Part shown: positions 16,573-24,105 of the stretch, piece by piece
Position numbering within the stretch: position 1 is the stretch's first letter
Layout of the letters: every line of letters begins with the position of its first letter
DNA from: Oligoflexia bacterium
GTDB taxonomy: Bacteria; Bdellovibrionota; Bdellovibrionia; JABDDW01
Assembly: GCA_016715815.1 (NCBI GenBank)
Contig: JADJXN010000001.1
Coordinates: 62,001 to 126,000 of the forward strand
Direction of reading: 5' to 3'
Length of the DNA stretch: 64,000 bases
The notes under the pieces: generated by a model
The model's input: the letters and a program-made list of their open reading frames with translations, nothing else
The model's database searches: none
Told to the model about the DNA's origin: nothing
Position numbers and translations under genes: made by a program

Positions 16573-16925
16573 TTATTAACCCGCCCGTAACGGTCCTCAA
16601 GCCTGACAACATCATCAAGTTCTGGGGTGCTAACCTCTAAAATATCAGTGTCTTCCAAGGCAATCATTCTATGCACTAATTTAGGTGTTATGTGAAAGCT
16701 TTCCCCTGGTTTTAATGTAATTTCCTTTAGGGGTTCATTTGGCGATGCTGCTGTTTGAAATTTAATAAAGCCTTTTTGGATATGAATGGTTTCGTCTTTT
16801 TTGTTATGGTATTGCAAACTTAGAGATTCGCCCTTTTTAATATGAAGAACTTTTCCAACATAAAGAGGGGTTATGGCAAAAATGAGCTCATATCCCCAGG
16901 GTTTATTTACAAGTTTGGTTTGCAT
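16569..16925 (-). CDS. Cupin, mannose-6-phosphate isomerase type II-like
   Basis: A 118-residue single-domain cupin that looks like the detached C-terminal domain of bifunctional ManC/PMI: KPWGYELIF at the start, the metal-site motif HNKKDETIHIQKG, then PGESFHITPKLVHRM and the terminal EVSTPELDDVVRLEDRYGR. It may isomerise fructose-6-phosphate to mannose-6-phosphate, feeding ManC in the same operon. Shine-Dalgarno GAGG lies at 16935-16938. Alternatively a sugar-binding cupin without activity; the conserved histidines argue for a metal site. Confidence 0.82.
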   Translation of the reverse strand: MQTKLVNKPWGYELIFAITPLYVGKVLHIKKGESLSLQYHNKKDETIHIQKGFIKFQTAASPNEPLKEITLKPGESFHITPKLVHRMIALEDTDILEVSTPELDDVVRLEDRYGRVNK

Positions 16926-16931
16926 ACAAAA

Positions 16932-16977
16932 ATGCCTCGCACTTTTTATTTATACAAAGCCGAGGCATGTAATGCAA
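16932..16977 (-). promoter_or_regulatory. Promoter with inverted repeat before the cupin-manC operon
   Basis: On the minus strand: TTGCAT (16972-16977), 17-base spacer, TATAAA (16949-16954). An 8-bp perfect inverted repeat (ATGCCTCG/CGAGGCAT) has one arm in the spacer (16961-16968) and the other (16932-16939) over the Shine-Dalgarno. For transcripts reading through from the SPOR gene the repeat could act as a terminator with a five-T tail; for the promoter it could be an operator. Confidence 0.45.
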
Positions 16978-16980
16978 AAT

Positions 16981-17685
16981 TTATTTGCCTATTTTTTGAA
17001 TAATTGCGCTCTCTAGGTTGGCTTCCTTCATCAGTTTTTCACGGTATTTTAATGCTGTGTTCCTATCATCAAATTTACCCACACTGACTCGGTACCATGT
17101 TTTACCATTTACTTCTGCTGGAACAACAAAGGCGCTAAAACCCATAGACTTAAACTTCTCAGCAGTTCTATCTGCCTCTGTCTCGTTTGATTGAGAAGAA
17201 ACTTGAACTGTGAATTTACCAACGGGTGAATCAGCAAGCTCTTTTGGAAGGTTTGCTGGAAAGCGTTTTTCCTTTTTAGCTTCAATCTTTTCCCCCGCAG
17301 CTAACCTTTGAGCAACATTTGAAATTTCATCTCTAATTGAGGCAGAGCCCGGTTTTTTGCTCTTAGGGTTTACAATATCATTGCCTGCAGTTGCGCTATC
17401 AGGTGCCTTTTCAAGCTCCTGCTTTTCCTTTTTAACAAATTCTTCAGACAGTTTTGCAATTTCATCTTCAGAAATAATTTGGTTTGGCTCAGCTGTTGTA
17501 TCTGGTATTGAAGCGGCTGATCTTTCTGCAGAATCGGCGGTTTCAAGCTCAGTTATTTTGTGTTGGCTATCACTAAACTGTTTGCCAACAAATGTGCCTA
17601 TTGAAAAGGACAATAGTGACAGAAAAAAGACAAGTACTAGCTTGATTAATGTATCCGTCCTAGATCCACCTTTTTGATTTATCAT
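16981..17685 (-). CDS. SPOR-domain membrane protein
   Basis: A 234-residue bitopic inner-membrane protein. A short cytoplasmic N-terminus and one membrane helix (residues about 13-33, LIKLVLVFFLSLLSFSIGTF) lead to a charged, Ala/Glu-rich linker, then a C-terminal SPOR domain (FTVQVSSQSNETEADRTAEK, GKTWYRVSVGKF, TALKYREKL). SPOR domains bind denuded peptidoglycan, so a role at the septum or in envelope remodelling is likely by family. Start preceded by AAAGGAG. Confidence 0.85.
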   Translation of the reverse strand: MINQKGGSRTDTLIKLVLVFFLSLLSFSIGTFVGKQFSDSQHKITELETADSAERSAASIPDTTAEPNQIISEDEIAKLSEEFVKKEKQELEKAPDSATAGNDIVNPKSKKPGSASIRDEISNVAQRLAAGEKIEAKKEKRFPANLPKELADSPVGKFTVQVSSQSNETEADRTAEKFKSMGFSAFVVPAEVNGKTWYRVSVGKFDDRNTALKYREKLMKEANLESAIIQKIGK

Positions 17686-17731
17686 AATATTACTCCTTTA
17701 ATATTCCTTCATGTATGAAGCAATTATTAAT

Positions 17732-17761
17732 ATGATATATGTAACTTATAACTAGAGTCAA
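17732..17761 (-). promoter_or_regulatory. Sigma-70 promoter of the SPOR gene
   Basis: On the minus strand TTGACT (17756-17761), 18-base spacer, TATCAT (17732-17737). It lies in the 118-bp region shared with the divergent suhB gene. Confidence 0.45.
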
Positions 17762-17788
17762 TCTTGATAGACCTAAATAGGGCATTAA

Positions 17789-17797
17789 TGCTAGAAT
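17789..17797 (+). promoter_or_regulatory. Extended -10 promoter of suhB
   Basis: TG at 17789-17790, one base, then TAGAAT at 17792-17797, an extended -10 element. No good -35. The predicted start falls at or next to the ATG at 17804, so the transcript would be leaderless; no Shine-Dalgarno is visible. Confidence 0.35.
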
Positions 17798-17803
17798 TTA
17801 AGC

Positions 17804-18616
17804 ATGAATCGCAGGGATCAAAAAAAAATACTTAAAACAGCATTATTAGCAGCTCACTTCGGGGCTAAAGTCTTAAGAAAATATTTTAAAAGACTAAAGT
17901 CTGTAAGTATTAAAAAAGGTGCGGGGCTTGTATCAGAAGCAGATCATGAAAGCGAAGCCGTCATTAAAAAAATAATTTTAAAAAAATTCCCCCATCATCA
18001 TTTTCTAGGAGAAGAAGGCGGATATTCATTTCAAAAAAATGATCCCGCCGAAGGTCTATGGGTTGTAGATCCCCTTGATGGGACAACCAACTATGTGCAT
18101 GGTTTTCCATTTTTTTGTATATCAATAGGGTTTGAGTACAGGGGTAATATTGAAGCCGCCGTGGTTTTAGCCCCTGAATTAAACTATGTTTATACTGCTA
18201 CACGTGGTGGTGGGGCGTTTTGGAATAAAAAACCCATTCATGTAAGCCGCACAGAAAAAATTGAAGATAGTCTTTTGGCAACAGGTTTTAGTTACATGCG
18301 TAACCAAGTTTTATCAAAGGAGCTTGAAACCTTTAAAGTCTTTGCGGAAAGATCTCGCGGGTTAAGGCGCGCAGGTTCAGCTGCTTTAGATATGTGTCTT
18401 GTAGCAAGTGGAATTTATGATGGTTTTTGGGAGCGTGAATTAGCCCCTTGGGATACAGCCGCAGGAAGCCTTATTGTAAGAGAGGCTGGTGGAGTTGTGA
18501 GTAATTTTGAAGGTGAGCCATTTCACTACCAAATGAAATCAGTGGTGGCAGGGAATAACAAAATTCAGCGCCAAATTTCTGACTTAATATCGCAAACTGT
18601 TGGCACAACGGCCTAG
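17804..18616 (+). CDS. suhB: Inositol monophosphatase family protein
   Basis: Mg-dependent phosphatase of the IMPase/SuhB family, 270 residues. First metal site GEEGG (with the E of FLGEEGGY), second site DPLDGTTNYVHGFP, and third WDTAAGSLIVREAGG are intact. Members dephosphorylate inositol-1-phosphate, histidinol-phosphate or related substrates, or act in transcript antitermination (SuhB); the substrate cannot be chosen from sequence. It is divergent from the SPOR gene and lies directly before the flagellar operon, but the sigma-54 promoter at 18670 separates it from fliL. Confidence 0.85.
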   Translation: MNRRDQKKILKTALLAAHFGAKVLRKYFKRLKSVSIKKGAGLVSEADHESEAVIKKIILKKFPHHHFLGEEGGYSFQKNDPAEGLWVVDPLDGTTNYVHGFPFFCISIGFEYRGNIEAAVVLAPELNYVYTATRGGGAFWNKKPIHVSRTEKIEDSLLATGFSYMRNQVLSKELETFKVFAERSRGLRRAGSAALDMCLVASGIYDGFWERELAPWDTAAGSLIVREAGGVVSNFEGEPFHYQMKSVVAGNNKIQRQISDLISQTVGTTA

Positions 18617-18669
18617 CCTGGTTTTCCAAATATCAACAAGTTAGATCATTTTTAAAGCCTTAAGTCTTG

Positions 18670-18685
18670 TGGCACCGCCATTGCT
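18670..18685 (+). promoter_or_regulatory. Sigma-54 promoter of the flagellar operon
   Basis: TGGCAC at 18670-18675, five bases, TTGCT at 18681-18685: a full match to the -24/-12 consensus with exact spacing. Predicted start near 18696, with Shine-Dalgarno AGGAGGG before the GTG start of fliL at 18721. It would drive fliL through at least flhG. Confidence 0.85.
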
Positions 18686-18720
18686 TAATTTAAGCCTGAG
18701 GGATTCTACAGGAGGGTAAA

Positions 18721-19251
18721 GTGGCAGACGAGAAAAAGACTCAAGATTCAGCATCGCTAGAAGGCAAAAAGCCAATTCTTCTTATTGGTATTGCAGGGCT
18801 AAACATGATCGCCATGATCATGGTTGTTTTTGTACTTTGGAACTCACACAAAGCAGAAAAAGCAAAACCAAAACTAGCTGATGTAGTTGAAGGTGTTCAC
18901 AATGAAGATGTAAACAGAGATCCAGCAGCTATTAATAAGGATGATGTAGTTGGAAAGCTCATTCCTATGGAAACTTTCTTAGTTAACCTTGCCGGGACCA
19001 GAGGCGGAAAGCTTGTTAAAATAGATTTTGAATTAGAAGTAGAAAATAATGAGGTCATGGCAGAGATAGAAAAAAGAAAGCCACAAATTAGAGATAAAGT
19101 CATTATTCTTTTGTCCAGTAAAAGTCATGACTATATGAGCTCCAAAGAAGGAAAGCTAGAGCTCAGGTCAGAAATTAAAGATGTTATTAATGAATTTTTA
19201 GTATCTGGAAAAATTAAAAATATATACTTCACAAACTTGGTGGTGAATTAA
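18721..19251 (+). CDS. fliL: Flagellar basal body-associated protein FliL
   Basis: A 176-residue protein with GTG start, a cytoplasmic N-terminus, one membrane helix (residues about 20-40, PILLIGIAGLNMIAMIMVVF) and a periplasmic domain with the FliL pattern: LETFLVNL-type strand (PMETFLVNLAGTRGGKLVKI), DFELEVEN and the C-terminal FLVSGKIKNIYFTNLVVN. It stabilises stator-rotor function around the motor. First gene of the operon, one base from fliM. Confidence 0.9.
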   Translation: MADEKKTQDSASLEGKKPILLIGIAGLNMIAMIMVVFVLWNSHKAEKAKPKLADVVEGVHNEDVNRDPAAINKDDVVGKLIPMETFLVNLAGTRGGKLVKIDFELEVENNEVMAEIEKRKPQIRDKVIILLSSKSHDYMSSKEGKLELRSEIKDVINEFLVSGKIKNIYFTNLVVN

Positions 19252-19252
19252 T

Positions 19253-20251
19253 ATGAATCAGGTTCTTTCACAAAATGAAGTCGATGCACTCTTAGCAGCA
19301 GTTTCAGAAGGTGAAGTGGGTGGTACAGGCGGCGGAGCTGGAGCAGATAATGACCCTGGGGTTATTGTTTATGATCTTACCTCGCAAGATAGAATCATTC
19401 GTGGAAGAATGCCACAGCTTGATGTTATCTACGAAAAGTTCATGCGAGCATTCAGGGTTTCACTTTCCTCAGCATTAAGAAAAATTGCTTCTTTAAACCA
19501 CTCCGCAACAGATTTTTTAAAGTTTGGTGAATTTATTAATACCATGCCTATTCCAACATGTATGAGCGTTTTGCGTTTTAATGCACTTCGTGGCTCAGCC
19601 TTAATGGTTGTTGAAAGTAAACTGGCTTATGCCTTGGTGGATAGCTTTTTAGGTGGGGTTGATAGACCTTATACAAAAATTGAAGGAAAAGAATTTACTG
19701 CAATTGAGCTCAGTATAATTAGGCGAGTGGTAGAGTTAGCACTTGCTGATTTAGAAACAGCCTGGGCTTCAGTTTGTAAAATTGATGCAAGCTTTATTAG
19801 AACAGAGGTTAACCCACAGTTTGTTGGTATTGTTCCGCCAACTGACGTTGTTATTGCCTCTACATTTGATATTGAATTAGAAAACGCCAACGGAACAATA
19901 ACCTTAGTTATTCCTTATTCAACAATTGAGCCCATTAAAGCAAAACTTTCAAGCGGCTTTCAGGTTGAGTCAGACCAAACAGATAAAAAATTATGGACCG
20001 CTGTTTTAAGAGAACAGTTTTTAGAAACAGATGTTGAAATGAAAGTTTGTCTTGGCAATACAGAGGTTACAACAAGAGAGCTTTTAGACATGCAAGTGGG
20101 AGATATTATTCCACTTGAGCAAGATGCGACGGGCGAATTGAATATAGAAGTAGAAGGCGTAAAAAAGTTTAAATGTTATTACGGCATCAGCCATGGAAAT
20201 GTGGCAGTGCAAGTGACTAGAGTTTTAAGAGATAGATTTGAGTCTAGATAA
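19253..20251 (+). CDS. fliM: Flagellar motor switch protein FliM
   Basis: C-ring protein that binds CheY-P and sets rotation direction. The N-terminal CheY-binding motif [13 protein letters not shown] is present, followed by a Gly-rich linker, the CheC-like middle domain ([18 protein letters not shown] with [14 protein letters not shown]) and the C-terminal SpoA domain ([17 protein letters not shown]). Normal length at 332 residues. Confidence 0.95.
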   Translation: MNQVLSQNEVDALLAAVSEGEVGGTGGGAGADNDPGVIVYDLTSQDRIIRGRMPQLDVIYEKFMRAFRVSLSSALRKIASLNHSATDFLKFGEFINTMPIPTCMSVLRFNALRGSALMVVESKLAYALVDSFLGGVDRPYTKIEGKEFTAIELSIIRRVVELALADLETAWASVCKIDASFIRTEVNPQFVGIVPPTDVVIASTFDIELENANGTITLVIPYSTIEPIKAKLSSGFQVESDQTDKKLWTAVLREQFLETDVEMKVCLGNTEVTTRELLDMQVGDIIPLEQDATGELNIEVEGVKKFKCYYGISHGNVAVQVTRVLRDRFESR

Positions 20252-20265
20252 ATCAGGGAGGATTT

Positions 20266-20649
20266 ATGGCAGACAAGGCAGAAGCTGAAGAGGCTACTGA
20301 AAATAATCAAGCACCAGAGGTACAAGAGGTTCCGCCTCCACAGGACTTGTCTTCGCAAGCAGAGCAAAGAAAAGATGCTCCAAAAGATAGAAACTTAGAT
20401 CTTATAATGGACATTCCATTAAAAGTTTCTGTTGAGTTGGGACGTACAAAAATGATCGTACATGATCTTCTTGCTCTAGGCCAAGGCAGTGTTATTGAGC
20501 TAACAAAGCTTGCAGGCGAACCAATGGAAGTTTTAGTGAACGATAAACTTGTAGCGCGTGGTGAAGCTGTTGTGGTGAATGAAAAATTTGGTGTGCGTTT
20601 AACAGACATCATTTCACCGACAGAGCGAATACAACAGCTAAATAAGTGA
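20266..20649 (+). CDS. fliN: Flagellar motor switch protein FliN
   Basis: C-ring component, 127 residues: a variable Glu/Ala/Pro-rich N-terminus (about 45 residues) and the SpoA domain ([61 protein letters not shown]). Works with FliM as the base of the switch and the docking site for the export ATPase complex. AGGGAGG precedes the start. Confidence 0.95.
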   Translation: MADKAEAEEATENNQAPEVQEVPPPQDLSSQAEQRKDAPKDRNLDLIMDIPLKVSVELGRTKMIVHDLLALGQGSVIELTKLAGEPMEVLVNDKLVARGEAVVVNEKFGVRLTDIISPTERIQQLNK

Positions 20650-20656
20650 GGTTAAA

Positions 20657-21163
20657 ATGAAAGCGTTTATTTTTGCATTAAGCCTAACGGGCTTGATAAT
20701 GGGTACCTCTATCTCAAAAGCTGATACAACTACATCAGATGAAAATGTGGCTGTTTTTAAGACTCAAAATCAAACAGAGGAGTTAAAAACACAAAAGCCT
20801 CAAACGGGCACCCATTTATGGCTTAGGGTTTTAGCTAGCCTTGGTATTGTCATCGCACTTTTTGGTGGTGGCATTTATCTACTTAAAAAACTCCCCAATA
20901 CAAATCGCTTTACAAATAAATCAAAAATGATTCAGGTTTTATCTCAACATTATTTGGGGGCTAAAAAATCTTTAGCTGTTGTGCGTGTTGCAGGGGAAAC
21001 TGTATTAATAGGGATTACTGATGAGAATATTAGTCACTTAAAAACCCTTTCACTTTTGGATGAAGATTTAACTTCTACTAAAAAATTTGATTCCGCACTT
21101 GGTAAAAAAATTCAGGAAGATAATGAAGAATTTAAAATAAATAAAGGAGCCTTTAGAGTATGA
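20657..21163 (+). CDS. fliO: Flagellar biosynthesis protein FliO
   Basis: Assembly factor for the FliP export gate. Signal-like N-terminus (MKAFIFALSLTGLIMG), a periplasmic linker, one membrane helix (about residues 52-74, LWLRVLASLGIVIALFGGG) and the FliO cytoplasmic domain (MIQVLSQHYLGAKKSLAVVRVAGETVLIGIT). 168 residues. Its stop overlaps the ATG of fliP (ATGA at 21160-21163). Confidence 0.9.
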   Translation: MKAFIFALSLTGLIMGTSISKADTTTSDENVAVFKTQNQTEELKTQKPQTGTHLWLRVLASLGIVIALFGGGIYLLKKLPNTNRFTNKSKMIQVLSQHYLGAKKSLAVVRVAGETVLIGITDENISHLKTLSLLDEDLTSTKKFDSALGKKIQEDNEEFKINKGAFRV

Positions 21164-21928
21164 AAAAGCTTTTTGTACTCTTTATTTTTCTTTTAACTCT
21201 TTTATCTCTGACTCCAGAGGCTTTTGCGCAAGCAAAAAATGTTTCAGGTGTTACATTGCCAACTGTTAATTTGGGGTTTTCTTCCAACTCAAAAACCAGA
21301 TGAAGTTGTCAATGTAATTAAAATTATAATGCTTCTTACTGTTCTGACCTTGGCTCCCGCCATTTTAATCCTAATGACAAGTTTTACCAGAATTGTAGTT
21401 GTTTTTGCTTTTTTAAGACAAGCTTTGGGCACTCAACAAATGCCACCAAATCAACTCATTGTGGGGCTTTCCTTATTTTTAACTTTTTTTATTATGTCCC
21501 CAGCTATTATTGAAATTAATAATAATGCTCTTCAGCCCTACCTTAAGGGTACTGTTTTGCAAGAGGCAGCAGGCGAGTCAGCAATGAAACCACTAAGAAA
21601 ATTTATGTTTAATCAAACTAGAGATAGTGATCTTCAATTATTTTTAAAACTGAGCCGTGTTGAAAAACCAAAAACAAGAATGGATGTTCCGTCTTATGTT
21701 TTAATTCCGGCTTTTGTTATTTCAGAGTTAAAAACTGCTTTTGAAATTGGTTTTGTAATTTACCTTCCGTTTTTAATTATAGATATGGTTGTTGCAAGTG
21801 TTCTTATGGCAATGGGTATGATGATGGTTCCCCCCATCATCGTATCCTTGCCTTTTAAAATTATGCTTTTTGTTTTGGTAGACGGATGGCAGCTCATAGT
21901 GGGCTCCCTCGTAAAAAGTTTTGGGTAA
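21160..21928 (+). CDS. fliP: Flagellar export gate protein FliP, with apparent one-base frameshift
   Basis: Core pore protein of the flagellar type III export gate. The true N-terminus begins at the ATG at 21160: signal peptide MKKLFVLFIFLLTLLSL, then VTLPTVNLGFSSNS, but this frame hits TGA at 21301. The rest of FliP continues in the +1 frame (DEVVNVIKIIMLLTVL, SFTRIVVVFAFLRQALGTQQMPPNQ, and the C-terminal FLIIDMVVASVLMAMGMMM). Removing one A from the run of five at 21291-21295 joins both parts seamlessly as ..NSKPDEVV... Since the neighbours are intact, a sequencing or assembly indel is the simplest cause; a real mutation or recoding remains possible. Starting at the TTG at 21224 instead would lose the signal peptide and add unrelated residues. 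Confidence 0.9.
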
Positions 21929-21931
21929 TTT

Positions 21932-22201
21932 ATGACAGAAGAACTAGTACTTACATTAGGGCAAGAAACAGTTAAGACGATGCTTTTACTTTCAGCACCG
22001 CTTCTTATTTGTGCATTAGTTGTTGGTTTGGGCGTGAGTATTTTTCAAGCTGTGACACAGATAAACGAGGCCACATTGTCATTTGTTCCTAAAATTGTAG
22101 CTATAGTTATTACTTTAATAATTTGCGGCCCTTGGATGATTGATGTGATTAGCAAATTTACCGTGGGGCTTTTTGACAACATTGTAAACTATGTGAGGTA
22201 G
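21932..22201 (+). CDS. fliQ: Flagellar export gate protein FliQ
   Basis: 89-residue protein with two membrane helices, wraps around FliP/FliR in the export gate. Conserved start of the second motif VVGLGVSIFQAVTQINEATLSFVPK and the following helix AIVITLIICGPWMIDVI are visible. Three bases after fliP. Confidence 0.95.
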   Translation: MTEELVLTLGQETVKTMLLLSAPLLICALVVGLGVSIFQAVTQINEATLSFVPKIVAIVITLIICGPWMIDVISKFTVGLFDNIVNYVR

Positions 22202-22207
22202 CTTTAA

Positions 22208-22990
22208 GTGTTTGAGGTTTATAAATTTAACGAGGCAGAATTAGTTTTATTCAGTTTAATGCTGATTCGCATTTCAGCATGCCTTGTAGCTATGCCCTTA
22301 TTTAGTTCAACAACAATTCCAGGCCCAATAAAAGTTTTACTCTCTTTAGTCATTACATTTGTTGTTTTTTTAAGCCAAAAACAAAATTTAGCAACTAACT
22401 CCGGTTTTGTTTTAGAAAACCTGATTGTGTTAAGCGCCAGAGAAGCATTTATAGGGGCTTTCATTGGGTTTTTAGCGCGAGGAATTTTTTGGGCAGTTCA
22501 AGTAGCGGGTCAAGTTTTAGGATTCACTATGGGATTTAGTGCCGCGCAATCTTTTAACCCTGCCTTGGGTGGCTCGGGTACTATGCTTGAAGAGTTTCAA
22601 AACATTTTAGCCATTTTATTATTCCTAGTTATTAATGGGCACCATTGGCTTCTTGAGGGTTTAGTAAAAAGTTTTGAGCTAGCCCCCATGGGGTTAATTG
22701 GGCTAAACCCACAGGCACTCTTAAGTACAGGCGCTTATGTACAAAATGTTTTCGAAATTGCCGTTAAACTTTCAGGCCCCATAGTGGCTGTTGTCTTATT
22801 TTTAAACGTAGCCTTGGGTGTGGTTGGTAGAGCTGTTCCGCAGATTAACGTTTTTATAATTAGTTTTCCGGTGAATATTTTGGTGGGAATGTTTGTGTTT
22901 ATGGTCAGCATTCCATTAATTTTAACTGTAATGCAAAATGACTTTGCTCATTTAACTGAGCAGGTTTTTAAATTTATTAAAGGGTTTTAG
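22208..22990 (+). CDS. fliR: Flagellar export gate protein FliR
   Basis: 260-residue polytopic protein starting with GTG at 22208. The FliR pattern is clear: LMLIRISACLVAMPLFSS near the N-terminus, EAFIGAFIGFLARGIFWAVQVAGQVLGF in the middle, and VVGRAVPQINVFIISFPVNILVGMFVF near the C-terminus. Forms the FliPQR pore with one copy per gate. Confidence 0.95.
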   Translation: MFEVYKFNEAELVLFSLMLIRISACLVAMPLFSSTTIPGPIKVLLSLVITFVVFLSQKQNLATNSGFVLENLIVLSAREAFIGAFIGFLARGIFWAVQVAGQVLGFTMGFSAAQSFNPALGGSGTMLEEFQNILAILLFLVINGHHWLLEGLVKSFELAPMGLIGLNPQALLSTGAYVQNVFEIAVKLSGPIVAVVLFLNVALGVVGRAVPQINVFIISFPVNILVGMFVFMVSIPLILTVMQNDFAHLTEQVFKFIKGF

Positions 22991-22992
22991 AG

Positions 22993-24105
22993 ATGGCACA
23001 AGGTTCAGACGAATCTTCAGAAGAGAAAACCGAACAGGCAACACAGCAAAGACGCGAAGATTTTCGCAAATCAGGCCAGGTTGCTCAAAGCCGTGAGATT
23101 ACAAGTATTCTTGTACTTATGGGTGTGGGCCTTTTGTTTTATTTTCTATCACGTGAATTTCTGCAGAACCTGGGAGTGTTATTTACAACATCATTCACAG
23201 AGTATTTTTTAGCAGCCGCTCGTCATGGGGATCTTATGCCTGGGATTAAATTTGCTCTTTCAAAGGCTTTTATGGTTATTGCTCCTGTAATGGGCATAGC
23301 TGTTTTAACAGGTATATTGTCTACGGTGATGCAAATTGGTTTTTTAACTTCTTGGGAGCAAGTATCACCTGATCTAAATAGAATTAATCCTATAAATGGC
23401 TTTGCAAAAATATTTAACTTAAGAAATCTATTTGAAGGAACCAAATCAGTTTTTAAAATTATCATAGTCTCAGCTGTGGCTTACCTTGTTTTGAAAAAGG
23501 AATTGGAATTCACACCACAACTAGTGCAGCTTTCTGTAGCTCAAATTTTTATCTACATTGGCATGGTTATTTTTAAACTCTTAGGCAGCATTTGCGCACT
23601 ACTAGTAATGCTGGCCATTATTGATTATGCCTTTCAGCGATGGGATTTAGAAAAAAGAATGCGCATGACAAAGCAAGAAGTTAAAGAAGAATTTAAGCAG
23701 CGCGAGGGTGACCCGCTTATTAAATCTAGAATTAAAAGAATTCAAAGAGAGCTTGCGCAAAAAAGAATGATGGATGCTATTCCTAAAGCAGATGTTGTTA
23801 TTACAAACCCCACCCACATTGCAGTGGTTTTAAAATATGATCGTGAAAATATGGCGGCACCAACACTTGTTGCAAAAGGAGCTGATCTCATTGCTGAAAA
23901 AATTAAATCCATTGCAAGACAGCATAATGTGCCAGTAGTGGAAAATAAGCCACTGGCGAGAACCATTTTTAAAACTTTAAAAATTGGCCAGGCTATTCCA
24001 AAATCACTTTACAACGCGGTGGCTGAAGTTTTGGCTTATGTTTACAAAATTAAAGGAAAGATAAAACAAGTTAGTGAAGAAATAGCTCAAGAGGCTAGCG
24101 TATGA
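22993..24105 (+). CDS. flhB: Flagellar export switch protein FlhB
   Basis: 370 residues: four membrane helices in the first 210 residues and a cytoplasmic autocleaving domain with the NPTH site at residues 272-275 (VVITNPTHIAVVLKYD). Cleavage there switches export from rod/hook to filament substrates. N-terminal EKTEQATQQRREDFRKSGQVAQSREI is typical. The last four bases overlap flhA. Confidence 0.95.
   Translation: MAQGSDESSEEKTEQATQQRREDFRKSGQVAQSREITSILVLMGVGLLFYFLSREFLQNLGVLFTTSFTEYFLAAARHGDLMPGIKFALSKAFMVIAPVMGIAVLTGILSTVMQIGFLTSWEQVSPDLNRINPINGFAKIFNLRNLFEGTKSVFKIIIVSAVAYLVLKKELEFTPQLVQLSVAQIFIYIGMVIFKLLGSICALLVMLAIIDYAFQRWDLEKRMRMTKQEVKEEFKQREGDPLIKSRIKRIQRELAQKRMMDAIPKADVVITNPTHIAVVLKYDRENMAAPTLVAKGADLIAEKIKSIARQHNVPVVENKPLARTIFKTLKIGQAIPKSLYNAVAEVLAYVYKIKGKIKQVSEEIAQEASV

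Noticed and set aside
21224..21928. FliP starting at the TTG at 21224
   Set aside because: The first 24 residues in that frame do not look like FliP, whereas the frame from 21160 gives a correct signal peptide; a frameshift explains both.
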